DNA of 64,000 nt from contig NC_088913.1 of the NCBI RefSeq assembly GCF_963576675.1, positions 76,693,001 through 76,757,000 of the forward strand, given 5' to 3'. Position numbers and translations under genes: made by a program. The notes under the pieces were generated by a model. It was not told the origin of the DNA, ran no database searches, and saw only the letters and a program-made list of their open reading frames with translations. Below are positions 11,155 to 21,345 of the stretch, piece by piece. Position 1 is the stretch's first letter. Every line of letters begins with the position of its first letter. Source of the stretch: Euphorbia lathyris. Taxonomy: Eukaryota > Streptophyta > Magnoliopsida > Malpighiales > Euphorbiaceae.

Positions 11155-13041
11155 ATGCATATGGCACGTGTATTAGTAAATAATTTCTGCGCACTAACGA
11201 TCTTGCTTCTTTCATGTTTATTATCAAATAAATATATAAACAGGGATATTTGGCACTCTCTTATGGCGGCTTATTTAAACATGTGCACTGCCTTTAATGA
11301 ACCTGATGTCGAAGCTTGGTCACGGAAAAGTCAGGGGATACATGGTGATAGTATGGCGGCTCCGGAAGATTCTCCCCTACCGGACCCGTATGAGGTTAGT
11401 TGTGTCCAAATTGAGCTAACGGAGTTGAAGGAACTTACAGCGAGAATGTCGGGAGAGGCAGTCCGAAGGTTCTCCTTGCAGTATGGGTGGCTCACCTTCT
11501 TGTCACTAATTCCGGTTCACTCATCATTGATCAGGGCCCTGGTCGAATTTTGGGATCCAAGCTATAAATGCTTCACCTTCGGAACCTACGACTTGGCTCT
11601 TACGCTGGAAGAATACCATAAGCTCCTCAACATCCCACTAAAAGATGAAAACAGATTATACGAATATAGTAAAAATGAGAATCCGAGTAGGCAACTAACC
11701 AATCTGATCGGTATACAGGTTAAGGATTTGGGAGACTTAGTGAGCGGTAGTGACTTCAACGTTGCTAGAATGCTGGAATTTGCCCGGGAAAATTTGAACT
11801 GCGATAAAGGCTCCAGAATGCTGGCGTTGCTTCTATATGGCCTCGTCCTTTTCCCAAAACATCTAGGAAAAATCGATCCTAAGGTAGTGGTTTTCTTCTC
11901 CAAAGTTGTTCAGAACTCAGTCCTCGGAGTGAATCCTATCATTGGAATATTAGCCGAGACGATCAGATCTTTGGACAATTGTCGGATATTCGGGGGCAGA
12001 TTCGAAGGGTGTGCACAACTCTTATGTGTATGGATGTTAAGTCACATTCGATGCCCTGAACACTTCAGATACCCGGATGTAAAATATGAACAAAGGTACG
12101 ACCTACTCAGGAATCACATAGCTTGTTATGGGAAAGCAGAATGGCCCAGGACCGGACAACCTAAGAAGAATTGGGTAAAGTTCTTCTTGAACATCCAGGA
12201 GGATAATATCAAATGGCAGGCCCCATGGGCGAATGATAGGGAGACCATCTTCAAATGTGGTACATACCTATGGGTACCGCTCTTGGGACCATGGGGGGGA
12301 GTTGGCTATGCCCCGTGCATGGTAAGAAGACAGTTTGGTTCTAAGCAATTCATACCAGCGACAGCCAACCTCAGGCAATCAGGGTTCACGTATGGAGACA
12401 ACTATGCTCAGAACAATATCAAAACCATGTCCCAGGCATGGAGAAAAGTGACCACAATCAGGAATGTTCATAACAGTTCAGTTAGCACTGGGTACGAAAA
12501 CTGGATCCAAACACGGGATAAGAAATTCGCATTCAATCCCCCAAGGATGGTATTGGAAGAAGTATCACCAGAAAGAATAGTGGAGATGGAAGAACGATCT
12601 GCCAAAATACCCCGGGATAAAGAAGTGGATCGTTTGCGGAACAAGGTGTATGATCTTGAACAAGCTAATCTACTCATGAAAGAAGAAAGGGATCGGGCAA
12701 CCCAAAAGTACAATTGTTATGTTGAAGCCGTGGAAGCAAAAATCCAGGCATACAACACTGATGTTCACACATTACGGGCAATGCACCAACACAGTCAAGA
12801 ACATCTAAAGAAGATGAGTGAAGAATTGCAACACCAACAGAAGGCAAGGTCAACGGCCGAGGGACACATGTCAGATGCTATAAGAACCTTACGCCAAGTG
12901 GCTATGAGAGCAGGGGATATGGCCCAGGATTTGGCTAATGAAAGGGCAAATTTCGTCACACTGGACACCCAAGGAGAAGGGCTGGCAAGGTACCTCGACG
13001 AGCTCATCAGTGAACTAAGGCACTATGGGAGATACACTTGA
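11155..13041 (+). CDS. ORF-b (Ogre ORF1-like, DUF7745-type), copy B
   Basis: An open frame of 628 codons with no stops. From about residue 90 it resembles the protein encoded upstream of gag in Ogre-type elements; I recall this domain as DUF7745 but could not search. The clearest signature is EFWDPSYKCFTFGTYDLA followed by LEEYHKLL, near residues 130-160. Residues about 480-600 are rich in E, K, R and Q in a heptad-like pattern (DLEQANLLMKEERDRATQKY), indicating a coiled coil. The first 25 residues are hydrophobic; they may not be used, since later Met codons exist. The protein's role is unknown even in well-studied elements. It differs from copy D by several substitutions. Confidence 0.82.
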   Translation: MHMARVLVNNFCALTILLLSCLLSNKYINRDIWHSLMAAYLNMCTAFNEPDVEAWSRKSQGIHGDSMAAPEDSPLPDPYEVSCVQIELTELKELTARMSGEAVRRFSLQYGWLTFLSLIPVHSSLIRALVEFWDPSYKCFTFGTYDLALTLEEYHKLLNIPLKDENRLYEYSKNENPSRQLTNLIGIQVKDLGDLVSGSDFNVARMLEFARENLNCDKGSRMLALLLYGLVLFPKHLGKIDPKVVVFFSKVVQNSVLGVNPIIGILAETIRSLDNCRIFGGRFEGCAQLLCVWMLSHIRCPEHFRYPDVKYEQRYDLLRNHIACYGKAEWPRTGQPKKNWVKFFLNIQEDNIKWQAPWANDRETIFKCGTYLWVPLLGPWGGVGYAPCMVRRQFGSKQFIPATANLRQSGFTYGDNYAQNNIKTMSQAWRKVTTIRNVHNSSVSTGYENWIQTRDKKFAFNPPRMVLEEVSPERIVEMEERSAKIPRDKEVDRLRNKVYDLEQANLLMKEERDRATQKYNCYVEAVEAKIQAYNTDVHTLRAMHQHSQEHLKKMSEELQHQQKARSTAEGHMSDAIRTLRQVAMRAGDMAQDLANERANFVTLDTQGEGLARYLDELISELRHYGRYT

Positions 13042-13302
13042 AGGATGAGAGAGGAGTCAAATATCTTTGCTTATATGTTGTTTTGATGTTCTTCATGTAT
13101 GATGTAATGAACGTGTTTTGCTTGAATGAAATCATTTGTTATCTCCACATTTTATTTACCTTTTGATTCTCCTTTTTGCAAAAAACCATGTGATAAGATC
13201 ACGACATTAATAATAATGATATATTCACAGATCTTTTAAAAGCACAAACCTGACTCACGAAAAGTTCTGCTGGCCTATCACTACCAAACCCGATCGAGAA
13301 CA

Positions 13303-16300
13303 ATGGCAGAGCAGTTGCGGGAGGAGATGGATCAGCTAAGAGAGCAGTTGGCCGGAATCGATAAGCTAAAGGAACAGATGGCCGTCTTGATGAGGCTCTT
13401 GTAAGGAAAAAATAAGAGCGGTGACGATGCAGAAACTTCAGGACCCGACTCACCAAAAGGGTCGAAAAATGGAGAGGATGAGGAAAGGCCTCCGACTAAG
13501 ACTGCCTACAAGCCAAAAGTAGAAGAGGTGCCAGACCTTGATGAGGATAAGGCCGAGAAGGAGATGATGAATATGATAGAGGAACGACTAAGGAATGTGG
13601 AAGGAAGTTATGACATGGTGGACACTAGGGCCCTTTGCTTGGTCCCAGATGTTATAGTTCCGTATAAATTCCGCATCCCGGATTTTGAGAAGTTCTCGGG
13701 CTTGACAAGTCCAAAGGACCATTTGACCATGTACTGCCAGAAAATGTCATCATACATTAGTAACGACAAGCTACTGATGCATATATTCCAAGAAAGCCTG
13801 CAGGGGACCGCTATGAGCTGGTACATGCAACTGGAAAAGACCTCTATCCGAAAATGGAATGATCTAGCCGACGCTTTCATTAGGCAGTACAGACACAACA
13901 TGGACCTAGCACCAACAAGGGAGGACTTAAGGAACACTGAAAAGAGAAAGGATCAGACTTTCAGAGAATATGCACAGGCTTGGAGGGACAAGGCTTCTCA
14001 AGTAAAACCAACCCTGACAGAAAAAGAAATGATTGGAATATTCTTGGAAACTCTGCATGCACCTTTTTACGGCGCCCTCGTTGCACATAGCGCGACAAGG
14101 TTCTCAGATTTTGTCATAACAGGAGAAAGGATAGAGGTGGCTTTTCGAAGTGGAAAACTGGAGTCAGCATTCCAAGACAAGCCAGGAATCAAAAGAATCG
14201 GGAATAATGGGATCAAGAAAAAAGAAGAGAATCATATGATAGACTTCACCCAAGAAGTGAAAACTTATGCCCCTACCATGCCTCGAGAGAGTTACGTGGC
14301 AAGCGTGCCTCAGGGGAATGATTTCAAGAATCAAAGGGGAGGACGAGTATTTGAACCTATTGATCCGATACCTATCACGTATGCAGAATTGTTCCCTCAG
14401 TTGTTAAAAAGCAAGCAGATAGCAGTCTCCCCTCTAGGTGTCATGAGTGAACCTTATCCAAAATGGTACAAGCCGGAGCACAAGTGTGAATATCATGCAG
14501 GGTCTCTTGGGCATATGATCGAGAACTGCATGGCCTTTAAGAGGAAGGTGCAATCCCTCGTAAGGGCGGGATGGTTAAAATTCAATGAAACCAGCCGGAA
14601 GCCAGATGTGAAAACCAATCCCCTCCCAAATCACGGGGGTGGCACCAGTACCAATGCGATCATTAGTGAAGACTGGTATGAATACAAGACCAAAGTGGAC
14701 AAAGTCTACATGCCAATGGAACAGGTCTATTGGGCAATGTGCCAGGTCGGTCTGATTCAAGAAAGAACAAAGAATGGTAGTTGTCTGTATCATGAAGAGA
14801 ATGTCGATCATGTAATCCAGAAATGCAACCAGTTCAGAGACAAAGTCCAAGAGTACATGGACTCCGGAATCATGGCGTTTGGGCAAGGAGTTACCGGGGC
14901 CTCTCCAGTAAGCATGATACAAGGTGATGAGGTAGCAGAGCTAGTCCGATTAGTAATAGATTGGACGCCAAAGGAACCAGAAAAAGGGGAAGACTTCGTG
15001 ACATCCTTTGCAAAGATAGACATTCAGACCCCACACCCTTTCCCTTACAATAGCGACAAGGCGGTGCTATGGGTGTATGGGAACGTTGTCACAACCCAGA
15101 CATGTAACAATGCCCAAACTAGGGAAGAGATCACTGGCGTTTCTGGAATGACCCGAAACGGACGTTGTTTTTCTTCAGAAGAGATTGCAAGAAAACGCCA
15201 AGAGGAAGTTGATAGACGAAGAAAGGGCAAGGCAAAGGAGGGTGAATGCCCTATGGAGGAGGAACTTGAGGCTCCCCCCGCCAGGAGTTCTGTGGATGAT
15301 CAAGACGCACTTGAGTTTCTAAGGATAGTGAAACAAAGCGAATATAAAGTGATTGAGCAACTGAACAAGATTCCTACTCGAATCTCTTTACTATCTCTGA
15401 TCCTAACTTCAGAGTCCCATCGAGCTGCATTACTCAAGGTTTTAAATCGGGCTTACATCTGCCATGAGATCTCTGTAGAAAGTATGAGTAATATTGTGGG
15501 CAATGTGGTGGCATCCAACTATCTAACCTTCACCGATGATGAGCTACCAAGTGAAGGAACTGGACACACTAAGGCATTGCACATAACAGTAAAATGTAAA
15601 GAATTTTCAGTTGCCAAAGTGCTAATTGATAATGGGTCCTCCCTGAATATCATGCCAAGAACAACACTGGCAAAGCTACCAGTTGACGGTTCGTACATAC
15701 GCCCGAGCCGGGTGTTTGTGAGAGCATTTGATGGGACTAGAAGAGAAGTAATCAGAGATGTAGACTTGCCCATCCAGGTAGGGCCGACTGTATTCAACGT
15801 AGTCTTTCAAGTCATGGATATATACCCGGCCTACAGCATGTTGCTAGGAAGGCCTTGGATCCACTCTGCTGGAGCAGTACCTTCGTCTCTACATCAGAAG
15901 ATTAAGTTCATTGTGAATGACCAGTTGATAGAAGTATTTGGGGAGGAGGATATGCTTGTTAGTCAGTGCTCATCATTCCCTTTCATAGAGGAGGTGGAAA
16001 ACGCGATCGAAAGCGCATATCAGGTGTTTGAAGTAGTAAATGCTATATACACTGGAAATGGGCTATGTTCCTTTTCCCCAAGGCACTCGCCGACCGCCTT
16101 GATGGTGGCAAGAGAGATGATTCGGGGACAGGGATTAGATAAAAACCTGGCTCAATACGGGGAGGACTTCGATATAGAAGGTAACCGCTTCCGACAGGGG
16201 TTGGGATACAAGCCAAAGCCAGAAGACAGGGCAATGATTCACACACTGATGAGGGAAAGGAGATTGGCAAGCCTAGAGGGTAAACCAATAAGGGACCACT

Positions 16301-16470
16301 CAATGAACATCCCTCATATTGGTTATACTTTCAAAAAGGCACGAAGCCAGCCGGCCCCAATTAGAGCAATCATCGAAGAAGAAGAAGATAACGGGGGCGG
16401 GGACTGGGTTTTCGCCAATGGGCATGAGCTGCGAAATTGGAGGGCATTTGAATTGCCAACTCTTATGTAA
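13303..16470 (+). pseudogene. gag-pro: gag-protease, copy B (single stop at codon 34)
   Basis: Identical in layout to copy D, but AAA-to-TAA at 13402-13404 interrupts the N-terminal coiled coil. The next in-frame Met gives a 980-aa open frame from 13528 that keeps the whole Gag core, two Cys/His clusters, protease and G-patch-like segment. A shortened Gag-Pro could thus still be made if translation started internally. The pol part that should follow is deleted. Confidence 0.85.
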
Positions 16471-16579
16471 TGAACCTGTGATATGTTCTTTAAATTATGC
16501 CTAAGATTTAAAGAGCTAATGTATGTTTAGGGCGCTGTTTTCAAATAAAGTTCAAAGTAATAAATATGCACTTTCTATC
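16467..16579 (+). other. Intron remnant fused to integrase, copy B
   Basis: The intron donor (GT at 16467-16468) and the first 113 bp of the intron remain. The acceptor and everything up to integrase are gone. The junction reads tttctatc|gtacaaag; a single C shared by both parents is the only microhomology. Copy D has the same join at 46990/46991. Splicing as in the long copies is impossible here. Confidence 0.85.
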
Positions 16580-17081
16580 GTACAAAGACTGGCATGAGAT
16601 GTTACCATTCGCACTCCACAGATATAGAACCACGATGAGGACATCAGTAGGGGCTACACCATATTCTCTTGTTTATGGGATGGAGGCGGTCGTACCAATA
16701 GAAGTGGAAATCCCTTCACTAAGAATAATCTTGGAGTCCAGTATCGAAGAATCAGAGTGGATTCAGAAGAGATACGTCCAATTAAACTTCATTGAAGAAA
16801 AGAGATTGGCTGCAATCTGCCACGGGCAACTATACCAGAGGAGTCTCATCAAGTCGTTTGGTAAGAAAATGAGAGCTAGGAGCTTCCAAGAAGGGGATCT
16901 GGTCCTGAAAAAGATCATCCTTAGACATCAAGACCCCCGAGGAAAGTGGGCCCCAAAGTATGAAGGACCTTACGTTGTCAAGAAAGCATTCTCCAGAGGA
17001 GCACTAATCCTTGTTGACATGGAAGGAGAAGAGATACCGAACCCCATAAACTCAGATGCCGTTAGGAGATATTATGCATAG
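16580..17081 (+). pseudogene. Integrase C-terminal fragment, copy B
   Basis: It encodes the last ~165 residues of integrase, starting at YKDWHEMLPFAL and running through the region that follows the catalytic core, with the GPY/F-like stretch KYEGPYVVKKAF near the end, to the TAG at 17079-17081. The catalytic core and zinc domain are deleted. The nominal ORF from 16566 begins in intron sequence, so its first residues are not element protein. It is probably not translated. Confidence 0.85.
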
Positions 17082-17664
17082 TTCACGAGTAACTTGAATA
17101 TCAAAGTTGTATATCTCTCCTTGAATGAACAAAAGTGACTTGTCGATCTTTTGTTTCTTAGTAACTCATTCCATATATAAATAAAAGTCCGTACTATATT
17201 TCTCCGCCTCCTAAAAAGAAAAAAAACGTCTATCCTCTCACCAATGTGCATATTTATTACATAAAAAAAACACTTTATTAAATTTGACATAACAAAGGAA
17301 AGAGTAAATAATAAAAAAGGGATAAGAAAGAAGGGGGGGCACATGAGACTGTTACACAACAGGCCCGAGACTCAAGAAAAAGAAGTAGAAAGAGCACCAT
17401 ATGAGGTCGCCTCATGTCATGCTTAGGACTCAAATGGAGAAAGAAAGAAAAACGAAAGGAAAATACACGTATATGCGGACGATAAAGAAAAGAAAAAGAA
17501 AGGATAACGATGAAAAAATGCTTCCTGCAAGGAAAGTCCCTGAATCAGTTCCAAAGTACAAAAATTGTGCTCTGTCATTGCTACCTTGAAAGATCATGTG
17601 GGTGATGTGGCCAAACGAACAATTCAACTTTCAGAAAAGTGCTAATAGAGGATAAACTAAAAGG

Positions 17665-17666
<2 letters not shown>

Positions 17667-17707
<41 letters not shown>
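17667..17707. repeat. (TA)n microsatellite, copy B
   Basis: About 20 TA units. Equivalent tracts at 34363-34403 (copy C) and 48077-48122 (copy D) differ in length, as expected for slippage after duplication. Confidence 0.97.
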
Positions 17708-17710
<3 letters not shown>

Positions 17711-18086
17711 AGATGTGTAACGTGATAAATAACTGGAAAGTTCGTACATAGGATCACCACAAAATTTCCATACAATGAAAAAACATTTTCTTTAAAGTAG
17801 TCGTCCACACGCCATGCATAAGCATCATTATACATTTTCCATTGCATAGCCCTGATGTTCTTACCATAAAGGCTAAAAAAAACTAAAATAAAATAATAAT
17901 AAAAAAAAACCCAGAGAATCTTCAGCAGAATTAATCCGGATCGGAGATCAGTAACAGTTAAGCGCTGTCTACATCCAATGCGCATTTTTGGCGGGGAGCC
18001 GCTCACAAAACTCACACCGGTTGCGGGAAGTCGCTCTAAACACTCAAAGAACAGTTGCAACGAGACGTGGCTATCCTTGCAGGAAG

Positions 18087-18510
18087 TCACCGCATCTAAG
18101 TAGAAGGGTGCAGTCGAAGCGTCTAAGCAGCAAGACGCGTCGACGAAAACATCTTTAAGCAACACCTGACTGTCTAAGCAGTCCGAATGGCAAGACAAGA
18201 CAATCACCGCACCTAAGCAGCAGGGTGCAGTCAAAGCGTCTAAGCAGTAGGGCGCAGCGACGAAAACATGTTATCAACAAGACGTGGCTGTCCTAACAGA
18301 CGGTCACCGCATCTAAGTAGCAGGGTGCAGTCAAAGCTTCTAGGTAGCAGGGCGCATCGACGAAAACGTCTTTAAGTAGCATGTGGTTGTCTTAGCAGTT
18401 CGGCCTCTGAAACTAGACAGTCATTGCATCTAAGTAGCAAGATGCAGTCAAGACGTCTAAGCAGCAGGACGCACCGATGAAAATAACTCAAAACAATATG
18501 TGGCTATCTT
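18087..18510. repeat. 3' UTR tandem repeat, copy B (4 units)
   Basis: Units begin near 18087, 18203, 18303 and 18420, each with a form of tcaccgcatctaag then gggtgcagtcaaagcgtc and gacgaaaa. The period is 100-117 bp and the units have diverged from each other. The same block is at about 34815-35250 (C) and 48500-48930 (D). Confidence 0.9.
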
Positions 18511-18704
18511 TGTAGTTCGACTAAAAGAACAAGATAGTAACAACACCCATCCAAACCTGAAGAATGGTCGGTCAAAGCCATTCTGAGACACTTCAAGCAC
18601 TTCAGACGCACACAGGCAAAAATCAAACAGGAGCAGGGAGACTGCAATCACTCACTTCTAACCCTTTCTAATAATAAACCGGCGAAAATGTGTATCTCGG
18701 TCTA

Positions 18705-18749
18705 CTTTGTATACTCCATTTTCAATGGAGATATACAAAGGGGAGCAAC
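18705..18749 (+). promoter_or_regulatory. Hairpin plus polypurine tract before LTR1
   Basis: The purine-rich aaaggggagcaac (18737-18749) directly precedes the LTR and fits the plus-strand primer site. Its 5' end lies in the right arm of a hairpin: ctttgtat (18705-18712) pairs with atacaaag (18733-18740), and ctccatt pairs with aatggag around a short loop. Confidence 0.8.
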
Positions 18750-19593
18750 TGTAGATACCCATTTTTGTCCTGGTCCTTTTTATTGTCTTTTTTGTAAATT
18801 TACTTAAAATCTGAACAATTCGTAAATTATTCAAAATATGTAATGTTATCTCAAAAATAATTCGCTAGGAAAAATTGTATTATTAAGGCTAATTTGTCAC
18901 ATTGCAGTATAGGTTGGTATAAATATCGGTTTATATTCCAAGGGCGGCTTAATAGAATTAAAGTACAATTTTAACCTATTATGAATTCGACATATGTTCC
19001 CGTATTTTGAATAAAATCGAATTTGCTTAAATTTGAGCTATAAATTATTTATTTAGTCGAGTCGTCAATTTATGCTAAATCAGTGTGACTCGTAAATAGT
19101 GAGCCGTAATTAATACCGTGTTGAGCAATTCTTTAAATGCCCTTCATAATCACGGTCCAAACTTGTTTTACCAAATGGCCCGCGATTGATATTTTTTCAT
19201 GATTATTATTCGTGTTCTTTTTATTAGCCGTGTACGTACGTTTAAATTATCTTGTCTCCAAATTTTAATTGTCGAGTTATTATGGTTAGAGTTGCATTTT
19301 CGAACTCTTATTAGCAATTAATTAATTTGGCTAATTGGAGTATGCTAATAAAGACAACAATATGGAAAGAAACTCAAGCTTTATTAATATATAAATACAT
19401 AGGTACATTTACATTCTGCTACAAATATCTAATCTGTGATTACATTCTTTTTTGCAGAAAAATTAAAGTCTAACACATATATATAGCGGACCCGGAGGCC
19501 CGCACTTCAATATCGGGAGTTTCTGTACTCCACTTCAAACTTCGAGGCAACTCAAGGCCCTCGAAAAGTAGGGTCAAAGCCCACATTCGAACC

Positions 19594-19693
19594 GAGGTAA
19601 CCTAATTACATCTGAGGCAACCGAATTAAATCCGAGGCGACCGAATTACATCTGAGGCGACCAAATTACATCCGAGGCAACCAAATTTAATCG
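19594..19693. repeat. 20-bp tandem repeat in LTR1 U3
   Basis: Five copies of a unit like gaggcaaccgaattacatcc. Same position in LTR2 (36321-36420) and LTR3 (50009-50108). It lies some 300-400 bp upstream of the TATA box, where enhancer-like repeats often sit in plant LTRs; that role is inference. Confidence 0.92.
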
Positions 19694-20006
19694 GGGCTAT
19701 TGAATTTAACCACGTTAAATTAAAATTCAACCGAAGCAGCAAAGGTCATCCGAGACAAAAAAGTTCAATAGGCGTTCCAAAAAGTTCAAGGACCAAATGG
19801 TAATTTTGGTAAGTCAAGCAAGAGGAGAAGCCTCACAAATTCAAAAAGTGCGGATTCAGCCCATGCTGAGGATGGAAGACTTCAGAAGCTTCTGATTAGT
19901 GAAAAGGTAGGCAAATATCCTTCACACTCCTCAAAGGGTAGGGATGTAATATATGAATTACCCAAAAGATAGTCTGTAAATCCATCATGTAAACCCATCA
20001 TTTTAG

Positions 20007-20014
20007 TATAAATA
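20007..20014 (+). promoter_or_regulatory. TATA box of LTR1
   Basis: TATAAATA followed by a GC-richer stretch (ggggcaaggtcccacg). It is conserved in all three LTRs. If used, transcription would start near 20040, giving a U3 of about 1.3 kb and leaving about 2.6 kb for R-U5. Confidence 0.65.
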
Positions 20015-20562
20015 GGGGCAAGGTCCCACGACAGAGGGGTGGTGGAGGAAGGAAAAGATCTCTCCTTTTTGTTACTGGATATGGTAATCTTAGTTACTGT
20101 GTCCAGTGATTGAAGAAGAAGAGAGCTTACGAAAACTCAAAGCTGTAATAGGAACACAGACATACATAATCAAAGGTAGTAAAACTACCACCTTTACATA
20201 TCTTATCTTTCAATAACGTATATACCTGCTTTAAAGCTTGTTATTTTGTTTATTTCTTTTTGCTCAGCTCTCATATTCACAAAGTATATTGTTCACATGA
20301 GGTTAAACAAAATATGAGCTCAGATATAAGGGAATGATAAACTGAAACTGAGTTTCACCAAAAGAAAAAAACATCAAGTTCATATTTTCTTAAGACAAAA
20401 ATGCCTTCCCAAAATTTAACAAAGAGATGGTTACAGTTTTTGCCTAAGAAGAAAAGAATCGACATTTTTACTGGTAAAAAGCTTTTCCTTTCAAAACAAA
20501 AGCGTTTTCATCATGGCCCTCTCTCATTTCTTTTCGTATATGAAAAAAGACAACCAAAAAAT

Positions 20563-20900
20563 ACCAAGCATTCATTTTCATCCAGTAACATAGAACAGGA
20601 ATGGGGCTGAAATAGCAGCATTAATCCTACGTTTGAGTTCCAGAAACTCAAAAAACCAAAAAAATACCAAGCATTCATTTTCATCCAGCAACATAGAACA
20701 TGAATGGGGCTAAAATAGCAAACGTTAATCCTACATTCGAGTTCCAGAAACTCAAGGAACCAAAATACCAACATAGCAAGCATTCATTTTCCATCCAATA
20801 ACACAGAATAGGAGTAGATTAGGAACAGCACATAGCACTCTCAAGTTTGAGTTCTAGAAACTCAAGAAACCAAAGAAGCCCAGCACAGCAAGCATTTAGC
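20563..20900. repeat. ~105-bp tandem repeat in LTR1
   Basis: Three to four diverged units, each with (c)aagcattcatttt, a run like aacatagaaca and gagttccagaaactcaa. Starts near 20563, 20666, 20777 and 20883. Equivalents at about 37290-37627 and 50977-51315. Confidence 0.88.
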
Positions 20901-21022
20901 CCAAAAACACCGAATATGGTTATAAGAGTTCTCAGAACTCATGATAAACCCAGGGAAAAATAGCCAAATCAGGGAAGAAGGGGTAGAGAGAGAGAGAGGA
21001 GACCACAAATCACCTAACTTAC

Positions 21023-21345
21023 CTTGCATGTCGAAATTAGGACTAGATCGGACCTCCTCAGGTCCTCAAATGTTCTCATCGGAGGTAGAAAAGGGGCGGT
21101 CGCCACCGTCGATAGAATCCGTTCGACAGAGCCTCTTAAAGGCTCGAAATGAGACGAGAGGCCATGGGGCTTGGTTGAGAGAGCCTACGGAAGAGTGAAT
21201 AAGAGTGAAAACGGTAGGGAAAGAAGTCAGAATCCATGGAGCCGGCGAGAGCATACTGATCATGTTACAGGGATGTGAGAAAAGAAGAGAAAGCAAGGGG
21301 AGGCGTAGATGTGTCTGTCAATTTGAGAAAGAATATGTGTGTAGG
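21023..21345 (-). other. Exon-like segment with splice donor, antisense in LTR1
   Basis: Read on the minus strand, this block looks like the 5' end of a plant gene: a C/T-rich leader, a 76-codon open frame (21296-21066), then CAAG|GTAAGT at 21026-21017 followed by an intron-like (CT)n and T-rich stretch. It is conserved in LTR2 (about 37750-38072) and LTR3 (about 51438-51760). It may be a captured host fragment or an antisense transcription unit. I do not recognise the peptide. Confidence 0.35.

Larger units (their letters stand above)
9351..18749 (+). mobile_element. Copy B: short-type internal region (RT to mid-INT deleted)
   Basis: It begins within the leader (PBS lost), then carries ORF-a, ORF-b, gag-protease, an intron remnant fused to the integrase C-terminus, and the 3' UTR up to LTR1. 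The intron-integrase junction at 16579/16580 is identical to that of copy D, so both descend from one deleted ancestor. B is the only copy whose ORF-a lacks the 1-base frameshift near residue 270. Confidence 0.9.
17082..18749 (+). other. 3' UTR, copy B
   Basis: A non-coding region between the integrase stop and LTR1. It holds an AT-rich stretch, a (TA)n tract at 17667-17707, a four-unit tandem repeat (about 18087-18510) and, at the end, the hairpin/polypurine tract. Tandem repeats in the 3' UTR are a known habit of Tat/Ogre elements and can seed satellites. No credible ORF. Confidence 0.85.

Noticed and set aside
19594..19693. CRISPR-like array
   Set aside because: 20-bp units in direct tandem without unique spacers, in a plant LTR.
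20401..20610. 69-codon ORF in LTR1 (also 37128-37337 and 50816-51025)
   Set aside because: Conserved only because the LTRs are near-identical; it overlaps the start of the ~105-bp repeat and has no motif.
20941..21198. 85-codon plus-strand ORF in each LTR
   Set aside because: It lies opposite the exon-like block; no recognisable domain, and conservation is again explained by LTR identity.
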